This document shows, piece by piece, positions 51,602-60,989 of a DNA stretch of 64,000 bases (positions within the stretch are counted from its first letter, which is position 1; every line of letters begins with the position of its first letter). The notes below the pieces were generated by a model. It had not been told where the DNA came from. It made no database searches and saw only the letters and a program-made list of their open reading frames with translations. This DNA comes from Crocinitomix sp044361315 (lineage in GTDB: Bacteria; Bacteroidota; Bacteroidia; Flavobacteriales_D; Crocinitomicaceae), in assembly GCA_044361315.1 (NCBI GenBank), contig JBIKJA010000003.1, forward strand, positions 1 through 64,000, given 5' to 3'. Made by a program: the position numbers and the translations under genes.

Positions 51602-52741
51602 ATGAAAGTTTATTTAGATAACGCTGCGACAACTCCCTTAGCTCCGGAGGTAATCGACGAAATGACCAAGGTTTTAAGAGAACATTTTGGTAATCCATCT
51701 TCTGTTCATGCCTTTGGACGAGATGCTAAAAATGTGGTTGAACTTGCAAGAAGAAGAATCGCCACACTGATTAATGCCGAGCCAAAAGAAATTATTTTTA
51801 CCTCAGGTGGCACCGAAGCGGATAATACGGCCATTCTTTGTGCTATTCAAAATTTGGGAGTTACTCGCATAATTTCAAGTGAAATCGAGCACCATGCTGT
51901 TTTACATTGTTTGGATCATCATCCCAATGTTCGAGTTGATTTTGTGAAATTATCTCCTTCAGGTGAAGTGGATTTAAGTCATTTAGATGAATTATTGCAA
52001 GACTCGGCGAAAACCTTGGTGACTTTAATGCATGCCAACAATGAAATTGGCACCTTAATCGACTTGAAAAAGGTGAGTGAAATTTGTGTGAGAAATGGCG
52101 CTTATTTTCACTCGGATACCGTTCAAACCATGGGGCATTATGCAATGGATGTGCGAGAAATTAATGCTGATTTTTTGACGTGTTCGGCGCACAAATTTCA
52201 TGGTCCAAAAGGAATTGGATTTTTATATGTAAAAAAGGGATTAAAATTGTCGCCTTTAATGCACGGGGGGGCGCAAGAGCGCGGCATGCGGGGGGGAACT
52301 GAAAATATTGCAGGAATTGTTGGTTTGGCCAAAGCGTTTGAATTGGCAAACCACGAAATTGAAGTCCATAAAACCTACGTACAAGGGTTAAAATCGTTTA
52401 TGGTGGACGAGTTAAAACGCAGGATTCCGGGTGTAAATTTTCATGGGGAAATAGATCCTGAGAAAAGTTTATACACCGTTTTAAATGTCTGTTTTCCTTC
52501 GTTTGAAAATAAATCTATGTTATTATTTTTATTAGATTTAGAAGGCGTAGCAACTTCTGGAGGAAGCGCTTGCACAGCAGGAGCCGCCACTGGATCGCAT
52601 GTTTTACGAGGAATTGGTGCCGATTTAGACCGTCCAAATGCACGGTTTTCATTCAGCCGTTACACTACCAAAGAGGAAATTATTTACGCCCTTGATTGTA
52701 TTGAGAAAATTGTCGTGTTGGATGCGGTGAAACAACACTAG
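51602..52741 (+). CDS. Cysteine desulfurase (NifS/IscS family)
   Basis: A 379-residue pyridoxal-phosphate enzyme that takes sulfur from cysteine for Fe-S clusters and thiolation. Start MKVYLDNAATTPLAPEVIDE; TSGGTEADNTAI; cofactor Lys 198 in SAHKFHGPKG; active-site Cys 324 in GGSACTAGAATGSH, where the Cys loop is of the group I (IscS/NifS) kind. No iscU or regulator is nearby. It follows DUF4340 by 29 bases and may ride on the same transcript. Confidence 0.95.
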   Translation: MKVYLDNAATTPLAPEVIDEMTKVLREHFGNPSSVHAFGRDAKNVVELARRRIATLINAEPKEIIFTSGGTEADNTAILCAIQNLGVTRIISSEIEHHAVLHCLDHHPNVRVDFVKLSPSGEVDLSHLDELLQDSAKTLVTLMHANNEIGTLIDLKKVSEICVRNGAYFHSDTVQTMGHYAMDVREINADFLTCSAHKFHGPKGIGFLYVKKGLKLSPLMHGGAQERGMRGGTENIAGIVGLAKAFELANHEIEVHKTYVQGLKSFMVDELKRRIPGVNFHGEIDPEKSLYTVLNVCFPSFENKSMLLFLLDLEGVATSGGSACTAGAATGSHVLRGIGADLDRPNARFSFSRYTTKEEIIYALDCIEKIVVLDAVKQH

Positions 52742-52742
52742 C

Positions 52743-52916
52743 ATGCGGACAATCACCGTTTTCATTACCTTATTTTTAGTTCATAATTTAATCTTAGGAC
52801 AACAAGATGCCTATACTTCAAAACCGTTTGATTTAGGTCATCGCATTACTTTTCAATCCACCGAATTGTATTTGGTTGATAATTATTTGGTTCGAAAGCC
52901 TGACCACGCTTTTTAA
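52743..52916 (+). pseudogene. Truncated secreted protein, esterase-like start
   Basis: A 57-residue frame starting just after the desulfurase stop: signal peptide MRTITVFITLFLVHNLILGQ, then SKPFDLGHRITFQSTEL, which recalls the beginning of secreted putative esterases. The protein stops after only 37 mature residues (VRKPDHAF) and no continuation is seen downstream. It is probably a gene decayed by deletion. Confidence 0.5.
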
Positions 52917-53157
52917 TTATTCATTTTGGAGTTAATTTAACCTCATTAAAGGTAATCTTTCATGCGTGTTTTTGATGATTTCCTTAACATCTATTTTAAG
53001 GCGACTCAAACGAAACACGGTTGAATTTATTCCTCAAAAGGGTGTAAGATGACCTTTTCTATTGTTGTCTTGATAACCATTCAATGTGGATAAAATTTAA
53101 TTGTACTTGTTTTTTTCCTCGTTGATTCGTTTACCTTCGAAGCTTAAAATTTGATTT
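52917..53157. other. Gene-free stretch
   Basis: No coding frame with protein-like composition, no clear terminator and no RNA. It may contain the lost body of the fragment upstream. Confidence 0.35.
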
Positions 53158-53937
53158 ATGAGGTGGTTAGTTATTTTGTCAGTCTGTTTGCCAATGATGT
53201 CGAATGCGCAAGATTGGGTAAAAGTGGATGAAGAAATTTTGACGTATACAGAGCTTCATGCGTTGAACGATTCAACAAGTATTTCGATAGGTACCGTTAA
53301 TGCAGGGGAATTAAAACACGGCAAATTATTTCCATTTAAAGGGGATAATTTTTTCTATTTTGATAAGGGAAGTTATTTGGCTGGCAGGGCATTTTTAAAT
53401 GGGTTTGTGCGCTCATCTGTTTTAGAAACTTTCGATTCGTTGTATAAAATTATGCCAACAAGGTATTTTGGTGTCATGGAATGTTCGAACGAACATGGTG
53501 GGGAAATGCAACCTCATAAAACGCATCAAAATGGGCTGAGTGTTGATTTTATGATGCCTTTATTGAAAGATGGTTTGCCTTATTATGGTTTAGATTCTCT
53601 CGGCTTGATGCATTATTTGTTGGATTTTGATCATGCAGGAAAGTATAAAAAAGATCCAACTGTTTCCGTTGATTTTAATTTGATGGCGCGGCAGATTTTA
53701 TTACTCGATTTTTTTGCAAAAAAAGTAGGCTTGAAAATTTTTAAAGTGATTGTTAAAATTGAATTTAAAGATGAACTCTTTATGACAGAATATGGGAAAT
53801 TATTAAAAGCATCGGATATTTATGTGGTTCAAGGTTTGACACCAACCATTAATGCTTTACATGACGATCATTTCCATATTGATTTCGGATTTGCTTATAC
53901 GAAAACTGAGCCAGCCATCGGAAAGAATGGGCAATAG
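53158..53937 (+). CDS. Penicillin-insensitive murein endopeptidase-like protein
   Basis: A 259-residue exported protein with signal peptide (MRWLVILSVCLPMMSNAQ). It contains HKTHQNGLSVDFMMPL, the His-x3-Gly-x3-Asp zinc site of LAS metallopeptidases, and a later HDDHFHIDFGF with the His-x-His pair. These are the family M74 (MepA) residues, which cut cross-links in peptidoglycan. It should act in the periplasm. It is a single gene followed by a strong terminator. Confidence 0.85.
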   Translation: MRWLVILSVCLPMMSNAQDWVKVDEEILTYTELHALNDSTSISIGTVNAGELKHGKLFPFKGDNFFYFDKGSYLAGRAFLNGFVRSSVLETFDSLYKIMPTRYFGVMECSNEHGGEMQPHKTHQNGLSVDFMMPLLKDGLPYYGLDSLGLMHYLLDFDHAGKYKKDPTVSVDFNLMARQILLLDFFAKKVGLKIFKVIVKIEFKDELFMTEYGKLLKASDIYVVQGLTPTINALHDDHFHIDFGFAYTKTEPAIGKNGQ

Positions 53938-53969
53938 CAATCGAACTAATTACGAATAATTTTTTCAAA

Positions 53970-54005
53970 AAAAAGGGCTGCTTTCAATCGAAAACAGCCC
54001 TTTTT
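53970..54005. terminator. Bidirectional terminator
   Basis: AAAAAGGGCTG (53970-53980) pairs with CAGCCCTTTTT (53995-54005). It lies between two convergent genes and has A and T runs on both sides. Confidence 0.9.
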
Positions 54006-54020
54006 AAAATTTGAGGTTCT

Positions 54021-57000
54021 TTATTGAATCACCACTCGCTTGGTCACCGAACGGTCGTTTGATACCACACGAATAAAATAGATTCCTTCGGAAAGGTTAC
54101 TTAAGTTTAACTGATGTTGTAAATAAGCACCTCCTGAATTATCAGTTAATTGTTCTATATAAGCAATTGCTCCAACTTCGTTGTAAACTTCTAATTGAAT
54201 TGTTTCTCCAGCAAAATTGTCAAGGGTTACATTAAATACCCCGTTATTCGGATTTGGCGCAACTTCGAAATTATATTCAGCTTTCTCTTCTTCTATTCCT
54301 ACTGCGTAACCAACACTGAATGTATATTTCACATAATGTCCAAAGTCAGGATCAACGGTTTCAATAATTCCACCACCAACTTCGCGAAGTCTTAAAAATC
54401 CTGCTGTTTCACCCTCAGCCGCTGCCGAATACCAAAAACTAATTCCATCGTGATCTGAATCGTACAACTCAAGCGTATAGCATCCCATTGGTAAATTCAT
54501 GGTGTCTTTGTATTCAAAACTATTTGCCAAAGATTCTCTTGAATAAACAATTTCACCTGCTTGGTTTCGTAAATAAATTTGGTTTTCCGCGGCTTTATTA
54601 TTGGTTTTAAACCAAATATAAAAAGGCTCATTAATAACAGGAGAAGCTTCAAAATCAACCGTGTAAACATTGTTGTTTGAATATTCATCTACGCCACCAT
54701 TTGGTTCACGAATCTGTGCACTGAAGGTTAATCTTCCTTCAAAATCAGCCCACCATTCAGGTGTAATTGGAATTTCAACCATTTCCTCTTCCAAGAAATC
54801 TAAACTTCCTGTCCAATCCACTGTGAGTACATTATCAAAACCACCAATCCAAATATCCAATTTGCAACTTGTTAAAGTGGTTGCTCCAGTGTTTTTGATT
54901 AAAATTCGCGGGTTTTGACAAGTAGGATTCCATTTGCTGTAATATTCCCAATCATTCGGATTGAGTACATCAATTACTGCGGCATCAAGGTTAAAATTGG
55001 CATCCCCATAAGTAACTAAATGCATTCCAATCACATAATTTCCATTTCCTTGAGCAGGGTCATCCGCTGGTACGTCTTCAATATCATAATCAATAGTAGC
55101 TGTTCCGCCAGGCGTGACAAATGGCGTAATGTCAAATTCATGATCTGATACCATATCACCAGGACACCATCCCTCACGTGCATAAGGCCATGTTCCACCT
55201 TGACCGATGTTTGGATTATCGCCACATTCAGTTTCTTGCCAAATTTCCCAGGTATCACGAATGGTTCCGTTGACCAAAAGTTCATGATCTCGTCCTACAC
55301 CAAATCCCCATTCACAGCAATTATTTGCTCCATTATGGCCATGACCGGTGATTCTTGAACGAACTTTGAACATCTTCCCATCTGGGTCTAAATTTACCGT
55401 TGTAGCAGCCAATTGTACATCGTCGTCCAAATCTTTGTACAAATAGCTATTCATTCCATTCCAAAGTGTTTCCATTTTAATCACATCTCTAGGCGGTGTC
55501 CCTTCGATGAATAAAAATTGAATGTCAATTAATTCTTGTGTGTTATGTGCTTGAAAATCAACATTTCCTTTTAATAGCGATTGATAATCAGTCACATCAT
55601 ATACATACGTAAATCCTTGAGGACCTAAATCAAATCCAATTCCGTAAGGCGTAATAAATCGACCGATTTCGAAAGGATCAATTATTTCAAACGGTTGTCG
55701 ATAATAGGTCAAGGTGCTATTTGTCAAAGTAGCATCTGCGCTGTGATAAACAGAGTCAATTTTTACGCCCAAATGATTATAAGTATAACTATATCCTTGT
55801 GGCATTTTATGTTGAATGTCTGCAATCGAAAATTTTCTACCATCCACTGCATATTCTAAAATGTCAATCGCATCAGCCGCAACTACATTCCCTAATAAGG
55901 TCGAATCTAATTCACTTGTAAATGTGCCTTGAACAAAGGTAATATTTGGACGTGTGGTTGCTGTCTCAAATCCTGCACGTGACCCTTCATCAAACGTTAT
56001 CATGCCGGTTGTGTTCATCATCCCATCTCTTCCATTCCCAGATTTATCCACAATCGAAGCTTGTTCATCAAAATCGTAATACGTCACTAAATTGGAATAA
56101 TTAGGGTGCGAAGGATCTAGTTTTTTGTCTTTCCACTCTAAAATAGTTTCAGGCGTTAATTCTACATCCCAAACTCTAAATTCATCTATTTTACCAGCCC
56201 ATCCGCCAGCCATGCCTGAATTTGCCCCCAAAATAAATTTATTGATTTCACCAACGGCTCTGTTTTTGTCTGTACCTGTTAACCATAGCAATCCGTTTTT
56301 ATAGACGTTCATGATTCCCGTTGTGCCATTTTTGGTAAAAGCCCAATGATTCCAAACGCCTTCAATTTCTGGAGTAGATGCCGCTTTATCAACTCGATCA
56401 TACCCGTTTCCTTCTCCTGCATCCCAGTAAAAACGGCTGTCCGACCAAGGCATGTGGATGTTGATTAAACGGTTATTTAAACTGTCAACTCCTTCTAAAA
56501 TTGAGGTATTAGCAGGTAAAAAATCCGCATTTCCATTTGACCAAAAACAAATAGTAACCTCCTCATCGAAATTATAATCACTAAGTTCGATTTGAGCCCA
56601 TTGTCCCGGTTCGATTGTCAAGTATCCAAGTTTTTCGTTTGAAAAGACGATTGAGTTATAAGCAGTAGCACTCGCTTTTAATTCATTATCAGAACCTGGT
56701 GCCGCATTTTCAAAAGAAATATCCATCAAAATATTTGAACTGCCATCATAGTTAAATGGAGTGGTTAAGTTGATTGTATTTAATCCAACGGCTGCGAAAG
56801 AGGTGTTTTTATCGTAAACAACCGTCCACCCACCTTCTTCAAAGGTGTTTAACGATGTCGCTCCAGTATGTTTTATACGGATTCGTAAATGTCCTAAAGC
56901 ACTGCCAAGATCAGTTACATCAAATTTTAATTGCGCAATTTCGCCAGCACTTAGTCCTGAGGCTGCTAATTCTGTCGCTGTCCATAACAATTGACTTCTT

Positions 57001-57473
57001 TGTGTTTCATTCGAACTTCCAAAAGGTGCATTACTTGTCAACGCACCAGCCCCAACCGCATGGTCGATCTCAGCACCTGACAAAAATGTACGGTACTTTT
57101 GATATTCTTGATAGGTATGGAAATACGTTGAATTCACATAAGGAATCGTTGCAGGGCTCGCACCATTCAACAAATAACGCGGCGAACTTACGCTGGTTGA
57201 ATCATACACTCCGGTGTGATTAAAGATGAAAGAATATGCCAAATAATCCCATTCGCCACAGTTGTAGGAATCCCAAGGAGTTAAAGGGTCACACTTGATA
57301 TTATAATACATCAACACCTTTTCAAACTGCTTATCTTCCAATTCGGCGGGAAAAGGAAAGACTGCCCGACGTGTAAAGATACTGTCGTACGTAAAGGTTT
57401 GAACAAAAGTAGTGTCTTGACCCCAACCGAAAGTTGATAGACCAACTAAAAATAGAAATAGGACTTTTTTCAT
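54021..57473 (-). CDS. T9SS-secreted protein with LamG-like and PNGase F-like domains
   Basis: A 1150-residue secreted protein. Signal peptide (ending STFGWGQ); an N-terminal PNGase-F-like start (KCDPLTPWDSYNCGEWDYLA); a concanavalin/LamG domain at about 300-470 (IEGVWNHWAFTKNGTTG, then WAGKIDEFRVWD); a C-terminal PNGase F-like region at about 670-860 (RSRITGHGHNGANNCCEWGF, then DTWEIWQETECGDNP and GWCPGDMVSDHEFDIT); and a T9SS type A sorting domain (FEVAPNPNNGVFNVTLDNFA, ending VTKRVVIQ). It may bind or deglycosylate proteins outside the cell; the catalytic residues are not verified. Confidence 0.87.
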   Translation of the reverse strand: MKKVLFLFLVGLSTFGWGQDTTFVQTFTYDSIFTRRAVFPFPAELEDKQFEKVLMYYNIKCDPLTPWDSYNCGEWDYLAYSFIFNHTGVYDSTSVSSPRYLLNGASPATIPYVNSTYFHTYQEYQKYRTFLSGAEIDHAVGAGALTSNAPFGSSNETQRSQLLWTATELAASGLSAGEIAQLKFDVTDLGSALGHLRIRIKHTGATSLNTFEEGGWTVVYDKNTSFAAVGLNTINLTTPFNYDGSSNILMDISFENAAPGSDNELKASATAYNSIVFSNEKLGYLTIEPGQWAQIELSDYNFDEEVTICFWSNGNADFLPANTSILEGVDSLNNRLINIHMPWSDSRFYWDAGEGNGYDRVDKAASTPEIEGVWNHWAFTKNGTTGIMNVYKNGLLWLTGTDKNRAVGEINKFILGANSGMAGGWAGKIDEFRVWDVELTPETILEWKDKKLDPSHPNYSNLVTYYDFDEQASIVDKSGNGRDGMMNTTGMITFDEGSRAGFETATTRPNITFVQGTFTSELDSTLLGNVVAADAIDILEYAVDGRKFSIADIQHKMPQGYSYTYNHLGVKIDSVYHSADATLTNSTLTYYRQPFEIIDPFEIGRFITPYGIGFDLGPQGFTYVYDVTDYQSLLKGNVDFQAHNTQELIDIQFLFIEGTPPRDVIKMETLWNGMNSYLYKDLDDDVQLAATTVNLDPDGKMFKVRSRITGHGHNGANNCCEWGFGVGRDHELLVNGTIRDTWEIWQETECGDNPNIGQGGTWPYAREGWCPGDMVSDHEFDITPFVTPGGTATIDYDIEDVPADDPAQGNGNYVIGMHLVTYGDANFNLDAAVIDVLNPNDWEYYSKWNPTCQNPRILIKNTGATTLTSCKLDIWIGGFDNVLTVDWTGSLDFLEEEMVEIPITPEWWADFEGRLTFSAQIREPNGGVDEYSNNNVYTVDFEASPVINEPFYIWFKTNNKAAENQIYLRNQAGEIVYSRESLANSFEYKDTMNLPMGCYTLELYDSDHDGISFWYSAAAEGETAGFLRLREVGGGIIETVDPDFGHYVKYTFSVGYAVGIEEEKAEYNFEVAPNPNNGVFNVTLDNFAGETIQLEVYNEVGAIAYIEQLTDNSGGAYLQHQLNLSNLSEGIYFIRVVSNDRSVTKRVVIQ

Positions 57474-57493
57474 TTTATTGAATTGTAGATGTT

Positions 57494-57524
57494 CAAAGAT
57501 AAATTATTTAAATCGGTTTAGCAA
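57494..57524 (-). promoter_or_regulatory. Promoter of the large T9SS protein
   Basis: On the minus strand, TTG (57524-57522) and TATCTTTG (57501-57494) are 20 bases apart, close to the Bacteroidota TTG-N19-TAnnTTTG consensus, ending 20 bases before the ATG at 57473. This is the best promoter match in the window. Confidence 0.6.
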
Positions 57525-57550
57525 TAAATTATTTTGTCATTCTTGGGAAG

Positions 57551-57937
57551 TTAATTTGATTTTTGTCGAACGAATTGAAAAGTGATCGTAATCCATGCTG
57601 CGATCATTGCTACTCCGCCAAATGGGACAAAGAGCACGATTTTTTTCAAAGATGGCATAATCTCATGTAAGCTGTACATATAAAGAAACCCTGAAAAAAG
57701 CACCACACCTAATACGGACAGAATATAAAATGGGGTTAAATTGAATTTGATTTTATCAGAATTTAAACCAATTATCAGCAACCCCATGCCCATTAAAAGT
57801 TGGTATTTGACACCTTTTTCAAAAACTTCAATCATTTCTTTGGTGACTACTTTTTCCAACGCATGTGCCGCCATGGCTCCTAAAATAATTCCTAGAAAAA
57901 TCAATACACCACCAGTTATAACAAATTTTTTAGACAT
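57551..57937 (-). CDS. DUF423 family membrane protein
   Basis: A 128-residue inner-membrane protein with four helices. GGVLIFLGIILGAMAAHALE near the start and the FEKGVKYQLLMGMGLLIIGL segment are hallmarks of DUF423 (YgdD). Function unknown. A short hairpin lies just upstream, separating it from the next gene. Confidence 0.9.
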   Translation of the reverse strand: MSKKFVITGGVLIFLGIILGAMAAHALEKVVTKEMIEVFEKGVKYQLLMGMGLLIIGLNSDKIKFNLTPFYILSVLGVVLFSGFLYMYSLHEIMPSLKKIVLFVPFGGVAMIAAWITITFQFVRQKSN

Positions 57938-57944
57938 AAAAAAA

Positions 57945-57962
57945 GGGGTTAATTTTAACCCC
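57945..57962 (-). terminator. Short hairpin, probable terminator
   Basis: GGGGTTAA and TTAACCCC form an 8-base palindrome with two bases between, followed on the minus strand by a T run. It lies 31 bases past the stop of the DUF4476 gene. Confidence 0.65.
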
Positions 57963-57992
57963 TCTAAATTACGATTATTTTTGTGAATGCAA

Positions 57993-59210
57993 TTAATGCG
58001 TTTTGATATAATTTTCTAAAGTTGCTTTGTCTTCGCTAAAGGTGAAAAGATCACTTAAAAGCATATAGTTATTTCTATTTAAGCACTGACCATAAGCAGA
58101 TTGAACGAATTTCATTCGATCTTCTGAGAAGGTAAAAAGTAATGCAATTTCACGCACTTGATCAACAGTTAAACAACGATTAGATGTAGAATTAAGCGCA
58201 ATTCTCATTTTATCTTCTGAAAAGGCTTCCTTTTCAATTGCTGCCTTAATCAATGTAATGTCATTTGAAGCAGTCATACAAGATTCGTAGTAAACTGATT
58301 GATTTGGATTTCCATCAACGATTGGTTGTTCGGTGGTTTCATAATGTGTGCCATCTCCAGAAACTGAAGTGGTAAAGGTGGTTGAACCTGCGCCACTTGT
58401 GGTAGTCACTCCATTCACAGTCGTCGTTGATGTAGTTGTTGAAGTCACAGTAGTGGATTCTTCATACGTCGTACCATTACCAGTGCCACTCATATTGATA
58501 TTCGTTCCTAATCCCATTTCGTTGACATTAATGTTAATGTTTACGCTTTCGGAACCTGCCTGTGTCGTGGTGCTTATTGAACCATTTTCTGTAATGGTTA
58601 TTCCCATATTTACTGTTTCACTTCCAGCAGGTTGACCGTTTATTGTTTGCCCACTTCCAGAACTTGAGGTGGTCGTGGTCGTTGTCGTGGTGATGGTCGT
58701 GGATGAACCTCCCGAGGTTGATCCACCACCGCTCGTTGTGGTCGTCATGCCACCATTGTTGGTTACAACGCCTCCGTTATTATTTCCTGAGCCTGAATTT
58801 CCGCCAACCGTTTCGGTGGTAGGAACATACCCAGTTGGATGGTAAACCACGTCAGTTTGACCTTGTGGCACGGTATAAGAATTTAATGAAGCTTCTGAAT
58901 AATACCTCATTTTGTACTTACCTTTTTTTCCAGAAATTTGGTAGGTAATCACTGAATCTTTTTTTACGCCTACATTTTTTTCAATTGAAAAAGATTTGTC
59001 TTCAGCAACAATTAGGCATTTATACCAAGAATCTGTTAATCCGGATACATTGACATTCGTTTCCGGTTCGGTGTTTTGACGAACGCCGTTTAGCACGACG
59101 TAGAATTTTTTACCTGTGTTGGAATACACGGTTAAATTTCCAGAACTCTGCTGCGCAAACATGGAAGTGGTACTTAAAAAAAATGTAAAAAGTAATAGTA
59201 AATGTTTCAT
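57993..59210 (-). CDS. DUF4476 protein with Ser/Thr/Gly-rich linker
   Basis: A 405-residue exported protein. Signal peptide (MKHLLLLFTFFLSTTSMFAQ); an N-terminal beta domain (NLTVYSNTGKKFYVVLNGVR); a low-complexity linker at about 125-300 made of Thr, Ser, Gly and Asn; and a C-terminal helical DUF4476 domain in which the phrase FSED recurs three times (AFSEDKMRIAL, TFSEDRMKFVQ, TFSEDKATLEN). It is likely surface or periplasmic; the linker may be glycosylated or extended. Function unknown. Confidence 0.85.
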   Translation of the reverse strand: MKHLLLLFTFFLSTTSMFAQQSSGNLTVYSNTGKKFYVVLNGVRQNTEPETNVNVSGLTDSWYKCLIVAEDKSFSIEKNVGVKKDSVITYQISGKKGKYKMRYYSEASLNSYTVPQGQTDVVYHPTGYVPTTETVGGNSGSGNNNGGVVTNNGGMTTTTSGGGSTSGGSSTTITTTTTTTTSSSGSGQTINGQPAGSETVNMGITITENGSISTTTQAGSESVNININVNEMGLGTNINMSGTGNGTTYEESTTVTSTTTSTTTVNGVTTTSGAGSTTFTTSVSGDGTHYETTEQPIVDGNPNQSVYYESCMTASNDITLIKAAIEKEAFSEDKMRIALNSTSNRCLTVDQVREIALLFTFSEDRMKFVQSAYGQCLNRNNYMLLSDLFTFSEDKATLENYIKTH

Positions 59211-59257
59211 AATATAAATTTAGTTAGTTTTTCTCCCTTTCAATAAACATACCATTT

Positions 59258-60916
59258 TTAATTATTGGTTAATAAATGAAGTGCATTTTTCTTTGCTGCT
59301 TCTGTTATTTCTTCACCACTAATCATGCTTGCGAGTACATCAATTCTCTGGCTTTCAATTAATTCTTTAACAAATGTAATAGTTTTTTCGTTTGATGATT
59401 CTTTGGAAACGTGTAAATGTGTTTTGCCTTTTGCCGCCACTTGTGGGAGGTGAGTAATTGCAATTACCTGAATTTGTTTTCCCATCGAATCAAATTCTAG
59501 GGCGATTTTATTTGCGATTTCACCAGAAACGCCTGTGTCTATTTCATCAAATAAAAGCGTCGGTAGGTTTTTCTTTTCGGATAAAATAGACATAATCGCC
59601 AACATCAAACGAGAAAGTTCGCCACCCGAAGCTACCTTTTTTAAGGGTGAAAATTGCCCACCTAAATTTGTTTTTGCCAAAAATTCGATTTCATCCATTC
59701 CCGTTTCAGATGGTTTTTCTTTTGGATTTAATTGAATTTCAAGTGCCCCATTCGGCATTCCTAAATTGGTTAACCGTCGATGAACTTCTTTTTCTAAGTG
59801 TGATGTGACAGCTTTCCGCTTTTCACTAATTTCTGCTGCTTTTTGGAGGATTTCTTTTTTTGAAACTTGTAATTCCGACGAAATCTTTTCAATCAAATCT
59901 TCACTATTCACAATATCCGCTAATTTGGTCGAAAGTGTTGATTTTAACTCAATCAATTGTTTTTCATCTGTCAAATTATGTTTGAACAATAAAGCATTGA
60001 TTTTTTCAATTTTTTCGCGGACAAATTCAATCTCTTCTGAACTTGAATAATCTTCCTCTTCAAGATTCGTGATTTCTTGCTCCAGGTCTTCTAATTCAAT
60101 TTTAATGCTGTGTAAACGGGTAGATATTTCATTAAAATTTCCTCCAAATTTTGTGAGTTCATCAAAGGTATCAATCAGGCGTTTTATGCCAACAATTGGC
60201 GCTTGATGTTCATGATCAAACACCGCTTTCGCAAATTCTAAAGAATGACGAATTTTTTCGCCGTTTTCAATTTTCAAAAATCGTAATTTTAAATCTTCAA
60301 AATTTAACTTTTCTAATTGTGCTTCATCTAATTCGGTCCATAAAAAACTCAAATAGTCCTTTTCTTTTCGATTTTCCTGTTCTTTTAGTTTGAGACTGGT
60401 CAACAAATTTACTTTTTCGCGGTAGGTTTTAAAGAGTTTTTTGTAAGATGCTGTTTCTTTTTCGATGCCCGCAAAATAATCAATCACATCTAATTGAAAT
60501 GAGTTCTCTAAAATTGATAAGGTTTGATGTTGCGAATGGATCGAAATCAATTGATCCCCCAACGTTTTTAATTGGCTTAATTGTACAGGAGTGTCGTTAA
60601 TAAAAGCGCGAGTTTTTCCACCCGCAGTAATTTCTCGACGAAGAATACATGTAGCGTCATAATCTAATTCGTGTGCTTCAAAATAAGGTTGAAGGGCTAA
60701 TTTGGAAATATCAAATTCAGCTTCAAGAATACATTTTTTATCTGCATTCTTGAGCACTGCCATATCTACGCGGTCGCCGAGCAATAAATAAAGGGCTTTG
60801 ATCAAAATAGATTTACCTGCACCAGTTTCACCAGTAATAACGGTGAAGCCAGGTTTTAATAAAAGATTAACATTTTCAATTAATGCATAATTTGAAATGT
60901 CGAGACGTTTAAGCAT
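59258..60916 (-). CDS. recN: DNA repair protein RecN
   Basis: A 552-residue SMC-like ATPase acting early in double-strand break repair. Walker A ITGETGAGKSILI near residue 29, central coiled coil about 160-370, signature VASGGELSRLMLAI, and Walker B LPTLLFDEIDTGVSG. Length is normal. It lies downstream of coaBC and the DUF4835 gene, an order conserved in Bacteroidota. Confidence 0.96.
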   Translation of the reverse strand: MLKRLDISNYALIENVNLLLKPGFTVITGETGAGKSILIKALYLLLGDRVDMAVLKNADKKCILEAEFDISKLALQPYFEAHELDYDATCILRREITAGGKTRAFINDTPVQLSQLKTLGDQLISIHSQHQTLSILENSFQLDVIDYFAGIEKETASYKKLFKTYREKVNLLTSLKLKEQENRKEKDYLSFLWTELDEAQLEKLNFEDLKLRFLKIENGEKIRHSLEFAKAVFDHEHQAPIVGIKRLIDTFDELTKFGGNFNEISTRLHSIKIELEDLEQEITNLEEEDYSSSEEIEFVREKIEKINALLFKHNLTDEKQLIELKSTLSTKLADIVNSEDLIEKISSELQVSKKEILQKAAEISEKRKAVTSHLEKEVHRRLTNLGMPNGALEIQLNPKEKPSETGMDEIEFLAKTNLGGQFSPLKKVASGGELSRLMLAIMSILSEKKNLPTLLFDEIDTGVSGEIANKIALEFDSMGKQIQVIAITHLPQVAAKGKTHLHVSKESSNEKTITFVKELIESQRIDVLASMISGEEITEAAKKNALHLLTNN

Positions 60917-60936
60917 GATGATTTTTAGATTTACCT

Positions 60937-60944
60937 CAAAAATA
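60937..60944 (-). promoter_or_regulatory. Putative recN promoter -7 element (TATTTTTG)
   Basis: The minus strand reads TATTTTTG, 20 bases before the ATG at 60916, matching TAnnTTTG. It would give recN its own promoter besides read-through. Confidence 0.4.
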
Positions 60945-60989
60945 AGAAATAATTGAAGATCTAAAAATGAATTTCGTCAGTTGGTCGAA

